Positions 1-5,954 of a stretch of 7,087 bases of DNA are shown piece by piece (within the stretch, counting starts at the first letter, position 1; each line of letters opens with the position of its first letter). The position numbers and the translations under genes are program-made. The stretch comes from Gemmatimonadales bacterium (lineage in GTDB: Bacteria; Gemmatimonadota; Gemmatimonadetes; Palauibacterales; Palauibacteraceae), in NCBI GenBank assembly GCA_030608825.1, contig JAUWDL010000061.1, positions 1 to 7,087 on the forward strand. The letters run 5' to 3'. The notes beneath the pieces are model-generated. The model was not told the origin of the DNA, searched no databases, and saw only the letters and a program-made list of their open reading frames with translations.

Positions 1-189
1 GACGAGTTCCGCTGCATCTTCTGTGGCTTTTGTCAGGAGGTCTGCCCCGTGGAGGCGATCCACCTCGGCGTACACTACGAGAACGCCGAATACAGCCGGG
101 AGCGGTGGGTGTACGATCTTGAGCAGTTGAGCGAGCTCGACCACCCGTACACCGCCCTGTGGGACCCTGCGGACCCCAGGTCCGAATGA
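1..189 (+). CDS. nuoI: NADH-quinone oxidoreductase subunit I (NuoI), C-terminal fragment
   Basis: The first 63 codons, read in frame 1 and ending at TGA 187-189, form the C-terminal 62 residues of a protein whose start lies left of the window. Fragment residues 5-16 give the 4Fe-4S ferredoxin motif C-x2-C-x2-C-x3-CP (Cys 5, 8, 11, 15), followed by VEAIHLGVHYENAEYSRER. This matches the second cluster-binding motif and tail of NuoI, the subunit that carries clusters N6a and N6b in the peripheral arm of proton-pumping complex I. The acidic, proline-rich tail (DHPYTALWDPADP) is plausible for a C-terminus. nuoI is usually followed by nuoJ on the same strand, but here a convergent gene follows after 18 bp, so the nuo cluster ends or is split here. 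A 2x[4Fe-4S] subunit of a related oxidoreductase cannot be excluded because the N-terminal half is missing. Confidence 0.82.
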   Translation, partial: DEFRCIFCGFCQEVCPVEAIHLGVHYENAEYSRERWVYDLEQLSELDHPYTALWDPADPRSE

Positions 190-207
190 CCGCGAATCCG
201 GGGAGCT

Positions 208-789
208 TCAGTTGGCTGGTTCGAAGTTGACGCAGAGTTCGTCGGTCTCAGCGACATCGAGTGGTTGCTCGAAAAGGTTACACCAGCACTCGGCGGAGTC
301 ACCCGTACAGCGCCCGTCGCAGTCGAAGTGGAGGCAGGCGGGACACGTGCCGAACGAGCGGCCTCCACGGACCTGGCTAAGCCGAGCCACCAGCTCTTTC
401 AGTGTACGAACGAATCGAGCCCGAACTGCGGGCTGCAGGGAGCGAAACGCGGCGACGAGATCGCTCAGCGGATCATCCTCTAACGTGTCTCTCCCCTTCT
501 TCGCCAAGTCGAGTCGGATGCTGCGGCCGTCAACTGCGGAAGGGTTCTTCTGTACGAATCCGCGGTCAACCAGACGCTGAACCGTCTGGGAGGCTGTGCC
601 GCGCGTCGTCGCGTGAAACTCGGCGAACGCCGATACGGTCCGCGAGAACCGGTTGGCGCGCGAAAGGTAGCGCAGCGCGGCCCATTGAGCGGGCGTGAGG
701 CCGCGCGGGTAGCCTGCTCCCGCCACCGCGTACCCGAGCTGCGCTAGCAGTTCGGCCCCTTCTTCCTCGCTTCTCGAGTCGGCTTCCAT
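208..789 (-). CDS. MarR-type winged-helix regulator with cysteine-rich C-terminal tail; candidate regulator of the divergent suf operon
   Basis: This is a 193-residue protein with ATG at 789-787 and TGA at 210-208. Residues 31-103 look like a MarR winged helix: LTPAQWAALRYL (31-42), a recognition-helix region TTRGTASQTVQRLVDRGFVQ (61-80) and a wing D87-GRSIRLDLAKKGRD carrying the family's D-x-R-x3-L-x-L-x3-G pattern. Residues 104-141 are probably the C-terminal dimerisation helix. The tail has seven cysteines (149, 152, 157, 161, 168, 170, 186) in the spacing C-x2-C-x4-C-x3-C-x6-C-x-C-x15-C, and there are none earlier in the protein. Such clustering suggests an Fe-S cluster or zinc site. MarR proteins are ligand- or redox-responsive dimeric DNA-binding proteins. 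This gene is divergent from sufB, with a dyad between them, so I infer it controls suf and possibly itself. That role is inferred: SufR and IscR, the known suf regulators, belong to other HTH families. No clear Shine-Dalgarno precedes the ATG, so the leader may be short. Confidence 0.85.
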   Translation of the reverse strand: MEADSRSEEEGAELLAQLGYAVAGAGYPRGLTPAQWAALRYLSRANRFSRTVSAFAEFHATTRGTASQTVQRLVDRGFVQKNPSAVDGRSIRLDLAKKGRDTLEDDPLSDLVAAFRSLQPAVRARFVRTLKELVARLSQVRGGRSFGTCPACLHFDCDGRCTGDSAECWCNLFEQPLDVAETDELCVNFEPAN

Positions 790-803
790 ACAGATAAACG
801 GTA

Positions 804-809
804 GCTATA
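804..809 (-). promoter_or_regulatory. Possible extended -10 element for the MarR-type gene
   Basis: On the minus strand this reads TATAGC and is preceded by TGG, giving the extended -10 arrangement TG-n-TATAnn. It lies 14 bp upstream of the ATG at 789, which would give a very short leader and agrees with the absence of a ribosome binding site. No convincing -35 is spaced correctly, as expected for extended -10 promoters. This is motif evidence only. Confidence 0.3.
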
Positions 810-810
810 C

Positions 811-822
811 CAACCTATGTTG
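811..822. promoter_or_regulatory. Short dyad CAAC-n4-GTTG, possible secondary operator
   Basis: CAACCTATGTTG has perfect 4 bp arms and lies just upstream of the putative minus-strand -10 at 804-809. Its CAAC/GTTG half sites share sequence with the right arm (CAACTATA) of the larger dyad at 840-862. It could be a weaker autoregulatory site for the same regulator, but dyads this short arise easily by chance. Confidence 0.25.
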
Positions 823-864
823 ACAAGCTAGATTAACCATATAGTTTTGTAACGCAACTATACT
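820..864 (+). promoter_or_regulatory. Candidate promoter region of the suf operon
   Basis: The divergent spacer is AT-rich compared with the flanking genes. On the + strand it holds a consensus -35 hexamer TTGACA (820-825) and a good -10 hexamer TATACT (859-864). These two are too far apart (33 bp) to be partners. TTGACA could pair with TATAGT at 840-845 only with a short 14 bp spacer, and TATACT has no good -35 at 16-18 bp. The TATACT box is the likelier -10 because it puts transcription start about 55-60 nt before the sufB start, and it could depend on an activator. Which hexamers are used cannot be settled from sequence alone. Confidence 0.4.
840..862. promoter_or_regulatory. Inverted-repeat operator candidate (TATAGTT-n9-AACTATA)
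   Basis: The 23 bp element has perfect 7 bp arms, TATAGTT (840-846) and AACTATA (856-862). Inside the spacer, G849-C853 and T850-A852 are also symmetric about A851, so 9 of 11 position pairs match. The size, the AT-rich outer arms and the GTT/AAC core resemble operators bound by MarR-family dimers. The right arm overlaps the -10-like TATACT (859-864), so a bound protein would block RNA polymerase at sufB. The obvious candidate binder is the adjacent MarR-type protein; that link is inferred. Confidence 0.6.
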
Positions 865-913
865 GCGGCCACCGGGATTGGCGAGAGTGCCGTCCACTGG
901 GCCGGCTTCTCAC

Positions 914-920
914 GACAGGA
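914..920 (+). promoter_or_regulatory. Ribosome binding site fixing the TTG start of sufB
   Basis: GACAGGA ends 7 nt before the TTG at 928-930. The sufB frame is open back to a TAA at 850-852 but contains no upstream ATG, GTG or TTG, so this site and the TTG together define the start. Confidence 0.6.
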
Positions 921-927
921 TAAGCAC

Positions 928-2337
928 TTGCCGCGCAACGAGACCATCGCAGAGCTCGGGCTCGACGAATACGGATACGACTTCGTCACGGAGGACAAGC
1001 CGGTCTTCAAGTCCCGTAAGGGCTTGGACGAAGAGATCGTGCGCCAGATCTCGGCGCACAAGGAGGAGCCGGCGTGGATGCTCCAGTTCCGGCTCAAGGC
1101 TCTGGAGATCTTCGAGTCGAAGCCGATGCCGGACTGGGGCGGTGATCTGGATCGGCTCAATCTGGACGAGATCTACTTCTACGTCCGTCCCCAGGACCGC
1201 ATGGAGCACTCCTGGGACGATGTGCCCGATGAGATCAAGGAGACGTTCGAGAAGCTCGGGATCCCCGAGGCGGAGCGTAAGGTCCTGGCGGGCGTGGGCG
1301 CCCAATACGAGTCGGAGATGGTCTACCACTCGCTCAAGGAGGAGTGGGAGCAGCAGGGCGTGATCTTCGAGTCGATCGAGGACGGGCTCAAGAAGTACCC
1401 CGACCTGTTCAGGGAGTACTTCTCGACGGTCGTGCCGACGGCGGACAACAAGTTCGCGGCGCTGAACTCGGCGGTCTGGTCGGGCGGCTCGTTCGTGTAC
1501 ATCCCGAAGGGCGTGAAGGTGGAGATCCCGCTTCAGGCCTACTTCCGCGTCAACTCCGAGCAGATGGGGCAGTTCGAGCGTACGCTGATCATCGCCGACG
1601 AGGGATCCGAGGCCCACTACATCGAGGGGTGCACGGCGCCGGTCTACACGACCGACTCCTTTCACTCGGGCGTGATCGAGATCATCGTCAAGCCGAACGC
1701 CAGGTTCCGGTACACGACGATCCAGAACTGGTCGAACAACATGTACAACCTCGTCACGCAGCGAGCGATCGTCGAGGAGGGGGCGTACATGGAGTGGCTG
1801 GACGGGAACCTGGGCTCGAAGCTGACGATGAAGTACCCGTCCTGCTTCCTGGTCGGCGAGGGAGCGCACGGGCAGATCCTGTCGATCGCGTACGCGAGCG
1901 ACGGCCAGCACCAGGACACGGGCGGCAAGGTGGTGCACGTCGCGCCCCACACGACCTCGCAGATCACGTCGAAGTCGATCTCCAAGGGTACGGGGCGGGC
2001 GACGTACCGGGGTCTGCTCAAGGTGTACGAGGGCGCGACCAACGCGAAGTCGAACGTCGAGTGCGACGCGCTCCTGCTGAGCGAGACGTCGCGGACGGAC
2101 ACGTACCCGTACATCGAGATCGACGAGGAGTCGGCGTCGATCGGCCACGAGGCGACCGTGTCGAAGGTGGGCGACGAGCAGCTCTTCTATCTCACCAGCC
2201 GCGGCCTCTCCCAGGAGGAGGCCATGGCCATGGTCGTGCGCGGCTTCATCGAGCCGATCGCCAAGCAGCTCCCGCTCGAGTACGCCATCGAGCTCAACCG
2301 GCTGGTCGAACTCGAAATGGAAGGAAGCGTCGGGTAG
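928..2337 (+). CDS. sufB: Fe-S cluster assembly scaffold SufB
   Basis: This is a 469-residue protein, normal for the family, starting at TTG 928 and ending at TAG 2335-2337. SufB is the core scaffold of the cytosolic SUF complex; with SufC and SufD it builds a nascent cluster from SufU-delivered sulfur. Strong signatures are [23 protein letters not shown] (174-196), [28 protein letters not shown] (230-238), the beta-helix core from about 215 to 370, and the C-terminal [22 protein letters not shown]. Cys379 in NVEC aligns with E. coli Cys405, Cys235 with Cys254, and His407-Glu408 with His433-Glu434, residues implicated in cluster assembly. Only three cysteines are present (235, 306, 379). The N-terminal CxxC found in some SufBs is absent, as in actinobacterial forms. 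It is the first gene of the rightward operon, 138 bp from the divergent regulator. The usual partner sufC is neither just before nor just after it. Confidence 0.97.
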   Translation: MPRNETIAELGLDEYGYDFVTEDKPVFKSRKGLDEEIVRQISAHKEEPAWMLQFRLKALEIFESKPMPDWGGDLDRLNLDEIYFYVRPQDRMEHSWDDVPDEIKETFEKLGIPEAERKVLAGVGAQYESEMVYHSLKEEWEQQGVIFESIEDGLKKYPDLFREYFSTVVPTADNKFAALNSAVWSGGSFVYIPKGVKVEIPLQAYFRVNSEQMGQFERTLIIADEGSEAHYIEGCTAPVYTTDSFHSGVIEIIVKPNARFRYTTIQNWSNNMYNLVTQRAIVEEGAYMEWLDGNLGSKLTMKYPSCFLVGEGAHGQILSIAYASDGQHQDTGGKVVHVAPHTTSQITSKSISKGTGRATYRGLLKVYEGATNAKSNVECDALLLSETSRTDTYPYIEIDEESASIGHEATVSKVGDEQLFYLTSRGLSQEEAMAMVVRGFIEPIAKQLPLEYAIELNRLVELEMEGSVG

Positions 2338-2355
2338 GCCGACCCCTACCCGACG
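2328..2355 (+). other. Strong stem-loop spanning the sufB stop codon (11 bp perfect stem)
   Basis: The left arm CGTCGGGTAGG (2328-2338) and right arm CCTACCCGACG (2345-2355) are perfectly complementary around a 6 nt loop CCGACC. The sufB TAG stop (2335-2337) lies in the left arm. No T-run follows, since the next bases are purine-rich, so this is not a classical intrinsic terminator. Possible roles are partial attenuation, an RNase barrier protecting sufB mRNA, or a processing site that sets SufB:SufD ratios. The 65 bp gap holding it is the largest in the operon. Confidence 0.65.
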
Positions 2356-2387
2356 GAGGACCGAGGGAGTTGAGAGGATACGTGGGG

Positions 2388-2394
2388 AACGGAG
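2388..2394 (+). promoter_or_regulatory. Ribosome binding site favouring GTG 2403 as the sufD start
   Basis: AACGGAG ends 8 nt before GTG 2403. Competing in-frame starts are TTG 2370, GTG 2382 (preceded by GAGAGGA with only 3 nt spacing) and GTG 2394. The 2403 start has the best spacing and begins close to the conserved part of the protein. Confidence 0.5.
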
Positions 2395-2402
2395 TGACAA
2401 GC

Positions 2403-3800
2403 GTGAAGATAGATGCGACCGCGGGCGGAGCCGTGAGGCTGGCTGACCCGGAACGCGCTCTTGCCGCCATCAGCGGGCTGAACGAGCCGGAGACGCTCAG
2501 GCAAGCCCGGCGGCTGGCGTGGGAGCGCTTCCGGGAACTTCCCATGCCGACCCGAAAGTCGGAGGAGTGGCGGTACACCGATATCTCGAGCCTCCGTCTC
2601 GAGGACTACGAGCCCGCCATTCCAGGCCTCAACGGTGATCGACCCGGGGGCCCGGAGCCGGGTGCGCTGGACCAGCTGGAAGCCGTTCCCGAGCCGGTGC
2701 GTGAGGTTCTGGCCCGCTCACGGGAACGAAGCGGCGTTTGGGTTCAGGTGGACGGCGTCACCGTCTACCACAGGCTCGACGACGATCTGGCCGAGCGCGG
2801 GGTCGTCTTCGCGTCGATCTCGACAGTGGCCCGCGAGCGGCCTGATCTGATGGAGAAGTACCTGTTCACGAGCCCGATACCGGAGATGGAGGAGAAGCTC
2901 TGGGCGGCTCACGTGGCACTGCTCTCAGAGGGCTTCGTGCTTCACGTGCCTCGTGGCGTGCGCCTTCCGGCGCCGGTTCACACCTTCCGCTGTATCACCA
3001 AACCCGGAACCCTCGTCTCAACGCACTCCCTGGTGGCGGTGGAAGAGGGCGGCGAGGCCACCTGTATCGACGAGTTCATGTCGCCCGACCTGCCGGAGCC
3101 TTCCATCAACCTGGCCGGCGCGGAGCTTTTCGGTGGTCCTGAGGCGACGCTCCACTACATCGCGCTGCAGCGCTTCGGAACGGGCGTGAAGCACTTCGGG
3201 CTTCAACACGTCACCTCTCAGCGGGACAGCCGGCTGGTCGGCGTCAACATCAGCCTCGGGGGCAATCTCTCGCGGGTGGACGTGACCAGCCACCTGGATG
3301 GACCCGGCAGCGAGAGCGAGATGCTGGCCCTGTGGTTCGGGGATGGCACGCAGCACTTCGACCACCACACCCTGCAGCACCACGCCGCGCCGAGCGCGCA
3401 CAGCAACCTCCTGTACAAGGGCGCCCTGACTGATTCGGCCCAGAGTGTCTTTCGCGGTCTCATTCGGGTGGAGCCGGAGGGTCAGCTGACGGACGCGTAC
3501 CAGACCAACCGCAACCTCATCCTGAGCGAGGAGGCCGGCGCCCGCGCGCTTCCGAACCTCGAGATCGAGGCGGATGATGTCCGGTGCTCTCACGGAGCGA
3601 CGGTGGGCCAGGTGGACTCGAGGCAGCTCTTCTACCTCATGAGCCGGGGGCTGAGCCGCCGGCAGGCCGAGAGGCTTCTGGTCTTCGGGTTCTTCGACGA
3701 GGTCCTGGGACGCATCCCCGTCGAGGGCGTGCGCGACCGGATCCGCGAGGCGATCGAAGCGAAGATCGGCCTTGGCACGTCGCCGCTGACGAGCGCCTGA
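2403..3800 (+). CDS. sufD: Fe-S cluster assembly protein SufD
   Basis: This is a 465-residue protein from GTG 2403 to TGA 3798-3800, slightly long for SufD. The frame stays open far upstream inside sufB, but that part is a shadow reading. SufD is a SufB paralogue that completes the SufBCD scaffold and is linked to iron acquisition. The N-terminal region has the typical ETLRQARRLAWERFRELPMPTRKSEEWRYTD. The beta-helix middle includes HVPRGVRLPAP and SHLDGPGSESEMLALWFGDGTQHFDHHTLQHHAAPSAHSNLLYKGAL. The C-terminal block ADDVRCSHGATVGQVDSRQLFYLMSRGLSRRQAERLLVFGFFDEVL carries Cys395-x-His397, equivalent to E. coli Cys358 and His360, which are needed for in vivo cluster formation. It follows sufB after a 65 bp spacer with a hairpin and is 3 bp from the Rieske gene. 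It looks intact. Confidence 0.96.
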   Translation: MKIDATAGGAVRLADPERALAAISGLNEPETLRQARRLAWERFRELPMPTRKSEEWRYTDISSLRLEDYEPAIPGLNGDRPGGPEPGALDQLEAVPEPVREVLARSRERSGVWVQVDGVTVYHRLDDDLAERGVVFASISTVARERPDLMEKYLFTSPIPEMEEKLWAAHVALLSEGFVLHVPRGVRLPAPVHTFRCITKPGTLVSTHSLVAVEEGGEATCIDEFMSPDLPEPSINLAGAELFGGPEATLHYIALQRFGTGVKHFGLQHVTSQRDSRLVGVNISLGGNLSRVDVTSHLDGPGSESEMLALWFGDGTQHFDHHTLQHHAAPSAHSNLLYKGALTDSAQSVFRGLIRVEPEGQLTDAYQTNRNLILSEEAGARALPNLEIEADDVRCSHGATVGQVDSRQLFYLMSRGLSRRQAERLLVFGFFDEVLGRIPVEGVRDRIREAIEAKIGLGTSPLTSA

Positions 3801-3803
3801 CCC

Positions 3804-4112
3804 GTGAGCGACTTCACGACGGTGGCCAGTCTGGCGGACGTCCCGGAGAGCGGCTTGAAGGCGGTGCAGGTGGATGGGGCCAACCTGGTCCTCGTGAGAC
3901 GCGACGGACGGGTCTACGCGCTCGAGGACCGCTGCTCCCACGAGGAGTTCCCGCTATCGGCGGGAGAGGTGACCGGCGACCAGATCACCTGCGCTCTACA
4001 CGGAGCACGCTTCGACCTCGCCTCGGGTACGCCGAAGGCGTTGCCCGCCGTCCTGCCGGTGCGCACTTTCGAGTGCCGCGTCGAGGGCGACGAGGTCCAG
4101 GTCAGACTCTGA
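3804..4112 (+). CDS. Rieske [2Fe-2S] ferredoxin-like protein of the suf operon
   Basis: This is a 102-residue soluble protein with GTG at 3804 and TGA at 4110-4112. The whole length is one Rieske domain. Cys44-x-His46 and Cys63-x2-His66, separated by 16 residues, form the two-Cys/two-His [2Fe-2S] site (CSHEEFPLSAGEV and ITCALHGARFDLASG). There is no signal peptide or membrane anchor, which resembles ferredoxins of aromatic-ring dioxygenases or the NirD small subunit rather than the bc1 Rieske protein. No oxygenase subunit is nearby. The gene lies 3 bp after sufD and 20 bp before sufS, has only a weak GACGAG-like ribosome binding site, and is probably translated by coupling. Rieske genes occur within actinobacterial suf operons; their exact role is not established, and electron supply for assembly or a client role are possibilities. 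Confidence 0.93.
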   Translation: MSDFTTVASLADVPESGLKAVQVDGANLVLVRRDGRVYALEDRCSHEEFPLSAGEVTGDQITCALHGARFDLASGTPKALPAVLPVRTFECRVEGDEVQVRL

Positions 4113-4132
4113 TCGCGATCGGCGCCGGCTCC

Positions 4133-5383
4133 ATGGAGACCGCAGTGGTCGCACCCCCGTACGATATCGAAGCCGTCCGCCGGGACTTTCCCATCCTGGA
4201 GCAGAAGGTCAACGGGCAGCCGCTCGTTTACCTGGACAGCGCGGCCAGCTCGCAGCGACCGCGCGCCGTTATCGACGCGATTCGCCGACATTACGAGACC
4301 TCGCACGCCAACGTGCACCGCGGTGCTCACGAGCTCAGCGTGCGCGCGACCGAGGCGTACGAGGACGCCCGCACCTGCGTCGCCGCCCACATCGGTGCGG
4401 AGGATACCGCCGAGATCGTGTTCGTAAGAGGAACGACGGAGGCGATCAACCTCGTGGCGGGCAGCTTGGGCAAGGCCCGCATCGGCTCGGGCGACGAGAT
4501 CCTGCTCACCAAGATGGAACACCACTCCAACATCGTCCCCTGGCAGCTCCTGGCGGAGCGCACCGGGGCCACGCTGCGTTTCGTGGACGTCTCCCCCGAG
4601 GGACGGCTCGTGCTGGACGACTACGGCCGGATGCTCTCCGAGCGGACGCGTCTGGTCGGTGTCACTCACGTCTCCAACAGCCTCGGCGTCATCAATCCCG
4701 TGCGGGAGATCGCCGCGCTCGCTCACGAGGCCGGTGCCCTATGCCTCGTGGACGGCGCTCAGGCGGCCCCGCACCTCGCCCTCGACATGGGGGCGCTCGG
4801 ATGCGATTTCTACGCGTTCAGCGGCCACAAGATGTGCGGGCCGACCGGGATCGGGGTGCTCTGGGCACGGCGCGCGATTCTGGAGGAGATGCCGCCCTAC
4901 CAGGGCGGCGGCGAGATGATCGCCTCCGTCACGCTCGACGGCTCCACCTGGGCTGAGGTGCCTCACAAGTTCGAGGCGGGAACGCCGAACATCGCCGGCG
5001 CCGTCGGCCTCGGCGCGGCGATCCGTTATCTGGACGGCATCGGTCTGGATGCCATCCGACGGTACGAGACGGAGCTCACGGGGTATGCTCTCGAACGACT
5101 CGGCGAAATCGAAGGGCTTCGGATCTACGGACCAACCGACGGGCGCGTGGGTGTTCTCTCTTTCACGTATCTGGACGTCCACGCTCATGACCTGGCGACG
5201 ATCCTCGATCAGCGAGGTATCGCGATCCGGGCCGGTCATCACTGCAATCAACCGCTCATGGAGCACCTCGGAATCGATGCGACCGCTCGTGCCAGCCTCT
5301 ACCTGTACAACACGCCCCAGGAGGTCGACGCCCTCTGCGAGGCTCTCCACCTGGCCGGCGAGCTCTTCTGTCGCAGAGTCTGA
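4133..5383 (+). CDS. sufS: Cysteine desulfurase SufS (group II, PLP-dependent)
   Basis: This is a 416-residue protein from ATG 4133 to TGA 5381-5383, normal for SufS. It converts L-cysteine to alanine and a protein-bound persulfide. Key residues visible are His130 in MEHHSNIVPW (stacks on PLP), Asp207 and Gln210 in LVDGAQAAPH, the PLP Schiff-base Lys233 in FSGHKMCGPTGIGVLW, and the catalytic Cys371 in RAGHHCNQPLM. His352, in AHDLATILDQRGI, lies 19 residues before Cys371. The same spacing separates B. subtilis His342 and Cys361, and that histidine joins the zinc swap with SufU, in agreement with the sufU gene 27 bp downstream. The open frame extends left to about 3584, but that part is a shadow of sufD and the Rieske gene. 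GTG 4145, four codons in, has a better ribosome binding site (GGAG, 6 nt spacing) and could be the true start. Confidence 0.97.
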   Translation: METAVVAPPYDIEAVRRDFPILEQKVNGQPLVYLDSAASSQRPRAVIDAIRRHYETSHANVHRGAHELSVRATEAYEDARTCVAAHIGAEDTAEIVFVRGTTEAINLVAGSLGKARIGSGDEILLTKMEHHSNIVPWQLLAERTGATLRFVDVSPEGRLVLDDYGRMLSERTRLVGVTHVSNSLGVINPVREIAALAHEAGALCLVDGAQAAPHLALDMGALGCDFYAFSGHKMCGPTGIGVLWARRAILEEMPPYQGGGEMIASVTLDGSTWAEVPHKFEAGTPNIAGAVGLGAAIRYLDGIGLDAIRRYETELTGYALERLGEIEGLRIYGPTDGRVGVLSFTYLDVHAHDLATILDQRGIAIRAGHHCNQPLMEHLGIDATARASLYLYNTPQEVDALCEALHLAGELFCRRV

Positions 5384-5410
5384 GCGCACGCCCCCCCGTA
5401 CGGCACACTC

Positions 5411-5935
5411 ATGAGCGAACACGCTGACACCCCGGGTGGCACGTCGATCGACCGAAGGATCCCGAGCGCCCTCGCCGATCTCTTTCAAGAGGTCATCCTC
5501 GACCACTACAGACGTCCCAGGAACAAGGGGTCGCTCGAGGCGCCCACCCACACCGTCACGATGAACAACCCGCTGTGCGGCGACGTCATCGAGCTGTCAA
5601 TCTCCGTCCGAGGCGACCGGATCGACGAGGTGCGCTACGAGGGCAGAGGTTGCTCGATCAGCCAGGCCGCCGTCTCCATGATGACCGAGCGGCTCAAGGG
5701 AGCGAGGCTCGGCGAGGCTCGGGCCCTGTCGGCGAAGTTCACCCGTCTGCTCCACGGCGAGGAGGCGCTTCAACGGGACGAGAAGCTGGGCGATCTGCGG
5801 GCCCTGGCGGGCGTCTCGAAGTTCCCGGTACGGATCAAGTGCGCCCTTCTGGGCTTCAACTGCCTCGATGAGCTGATCGGAGAGCCCGCAGCCGGGAAGC
5901 GCGAGCCCGAAACCGGGCCGGGAGAGCAGCGGTAG
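5411..5935 (+). CDS. sufU: SufU zinc-dependent sulfurtransferase / Fe-S assembly protein
   Basis: This is a 174-residue protein from ATG 5411 to TAG 5933-5935. SufU accepts persulfide sulfur from SufS and passes it to SufB. The IscU-like fold is seen from LADLFQEVILDHYRRPRNKG (21-40) on. Expected zinc ligands are Cys56 and Asp58 (NPLCGD), Cys81 (GRGCSISQAAVSMM) and Cys144 (RIKCALLGF). The roughly 19-residue insertion between the second and third cysteine blocks that separates SufU from IscU is present (about 95-135). The 'CALLG' form of the last motif is the actinobacterial style, whereas Firmicutes have CATLAW. An extra Cys151 follows. The N-terminus carries about 20 extra residues and the C-terminal 20 residues are a charged, probably disordered tail. 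No Shine-Dalgarno precedes the ATG, and no other start codon exists before the conserved region. Translation may be coupled to sufS, 27 bp upstream. Confidence 0.95.
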   Translation: MSEHADTPGGTSIDRRIPSALADLFQEVILDHYRRPRNKGSLEAPTHTVTMNNPLCGDVIELSISVRGDRIDEVRYEGRGCSISQAAVSMMTERLKGARLGEARALSAKFTRLLHGEEALQRDEKLGDLRALAGVSKFPVRIKCALLGFNCLDELIGEPAAGKREPETGPGEQR

Positions 5936-5943
5936 CCGTCTCC

Positions 5944-5947
5944 GGAG
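5944..5947 (+). promoter_or_regulatory. Ribosome binding site for rsgA
   Basis: GGAG ends 7 nt before GTG 5955 and supports that start. It lies in the 19 bp gap after the sufU stop. Confidence 0.5.
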
Positions 5948-5954
5948 CCCTCGG

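Noticed and set aside
190..207. A terminator between nuoI and the regulator gene
   Set aside because: The gap is 18 bp and contains no stem-loop or T-run. Any terminator would have to lie inside the opposing gene, and none was evident.
910..2400. A 496-codon minus-strand open frame opposite sufB
   Set aside because: Its translation is rich in Arg, Leu, Val and Asp with no recognisable domain, as expected for the antisense of a GC-rich coding frame. sufB on the other strand is unmistakable.
1344..2402. An upstream extension of the sufD frame giving an 818-residue protein
   Set aside because: The extension overlaps sufB in another frame and is low-complexity Arg/Gly-rich sequence. SufD homology begins only after about 2403, where a good ribosome binding site exists.
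3018..3941. A 307-codon minus-strand open frame opposite sufD and the Rieske gene
   Set aside because: Composition is typical of antisense shadow, with no domain and no ribosome binding site or gap around it. It lies across two well-supported genes.
3584..4132. An upstream extension of the sufS frame giving a 599-residue protein
   Set aside because: It overlaps the end of sufD and the whole Rieske gene in another frame and has no recognisable homology. SufS family sequence starts at 4133.
4739..5551. A 270-codon minus-strand open frame opposite sufS and sufU
   Set aside because: It crosses two conserved genes on the other strand and has no recognisable motif.
5905..5918. A GCCCG-AAAC-CGGGC hairpin at the end of sufU as a terminator
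   Set aside because: The stem is only 5 bp, lies inside the coding sequence and has no T-run, so it is not convincing in GC-rich DNA.
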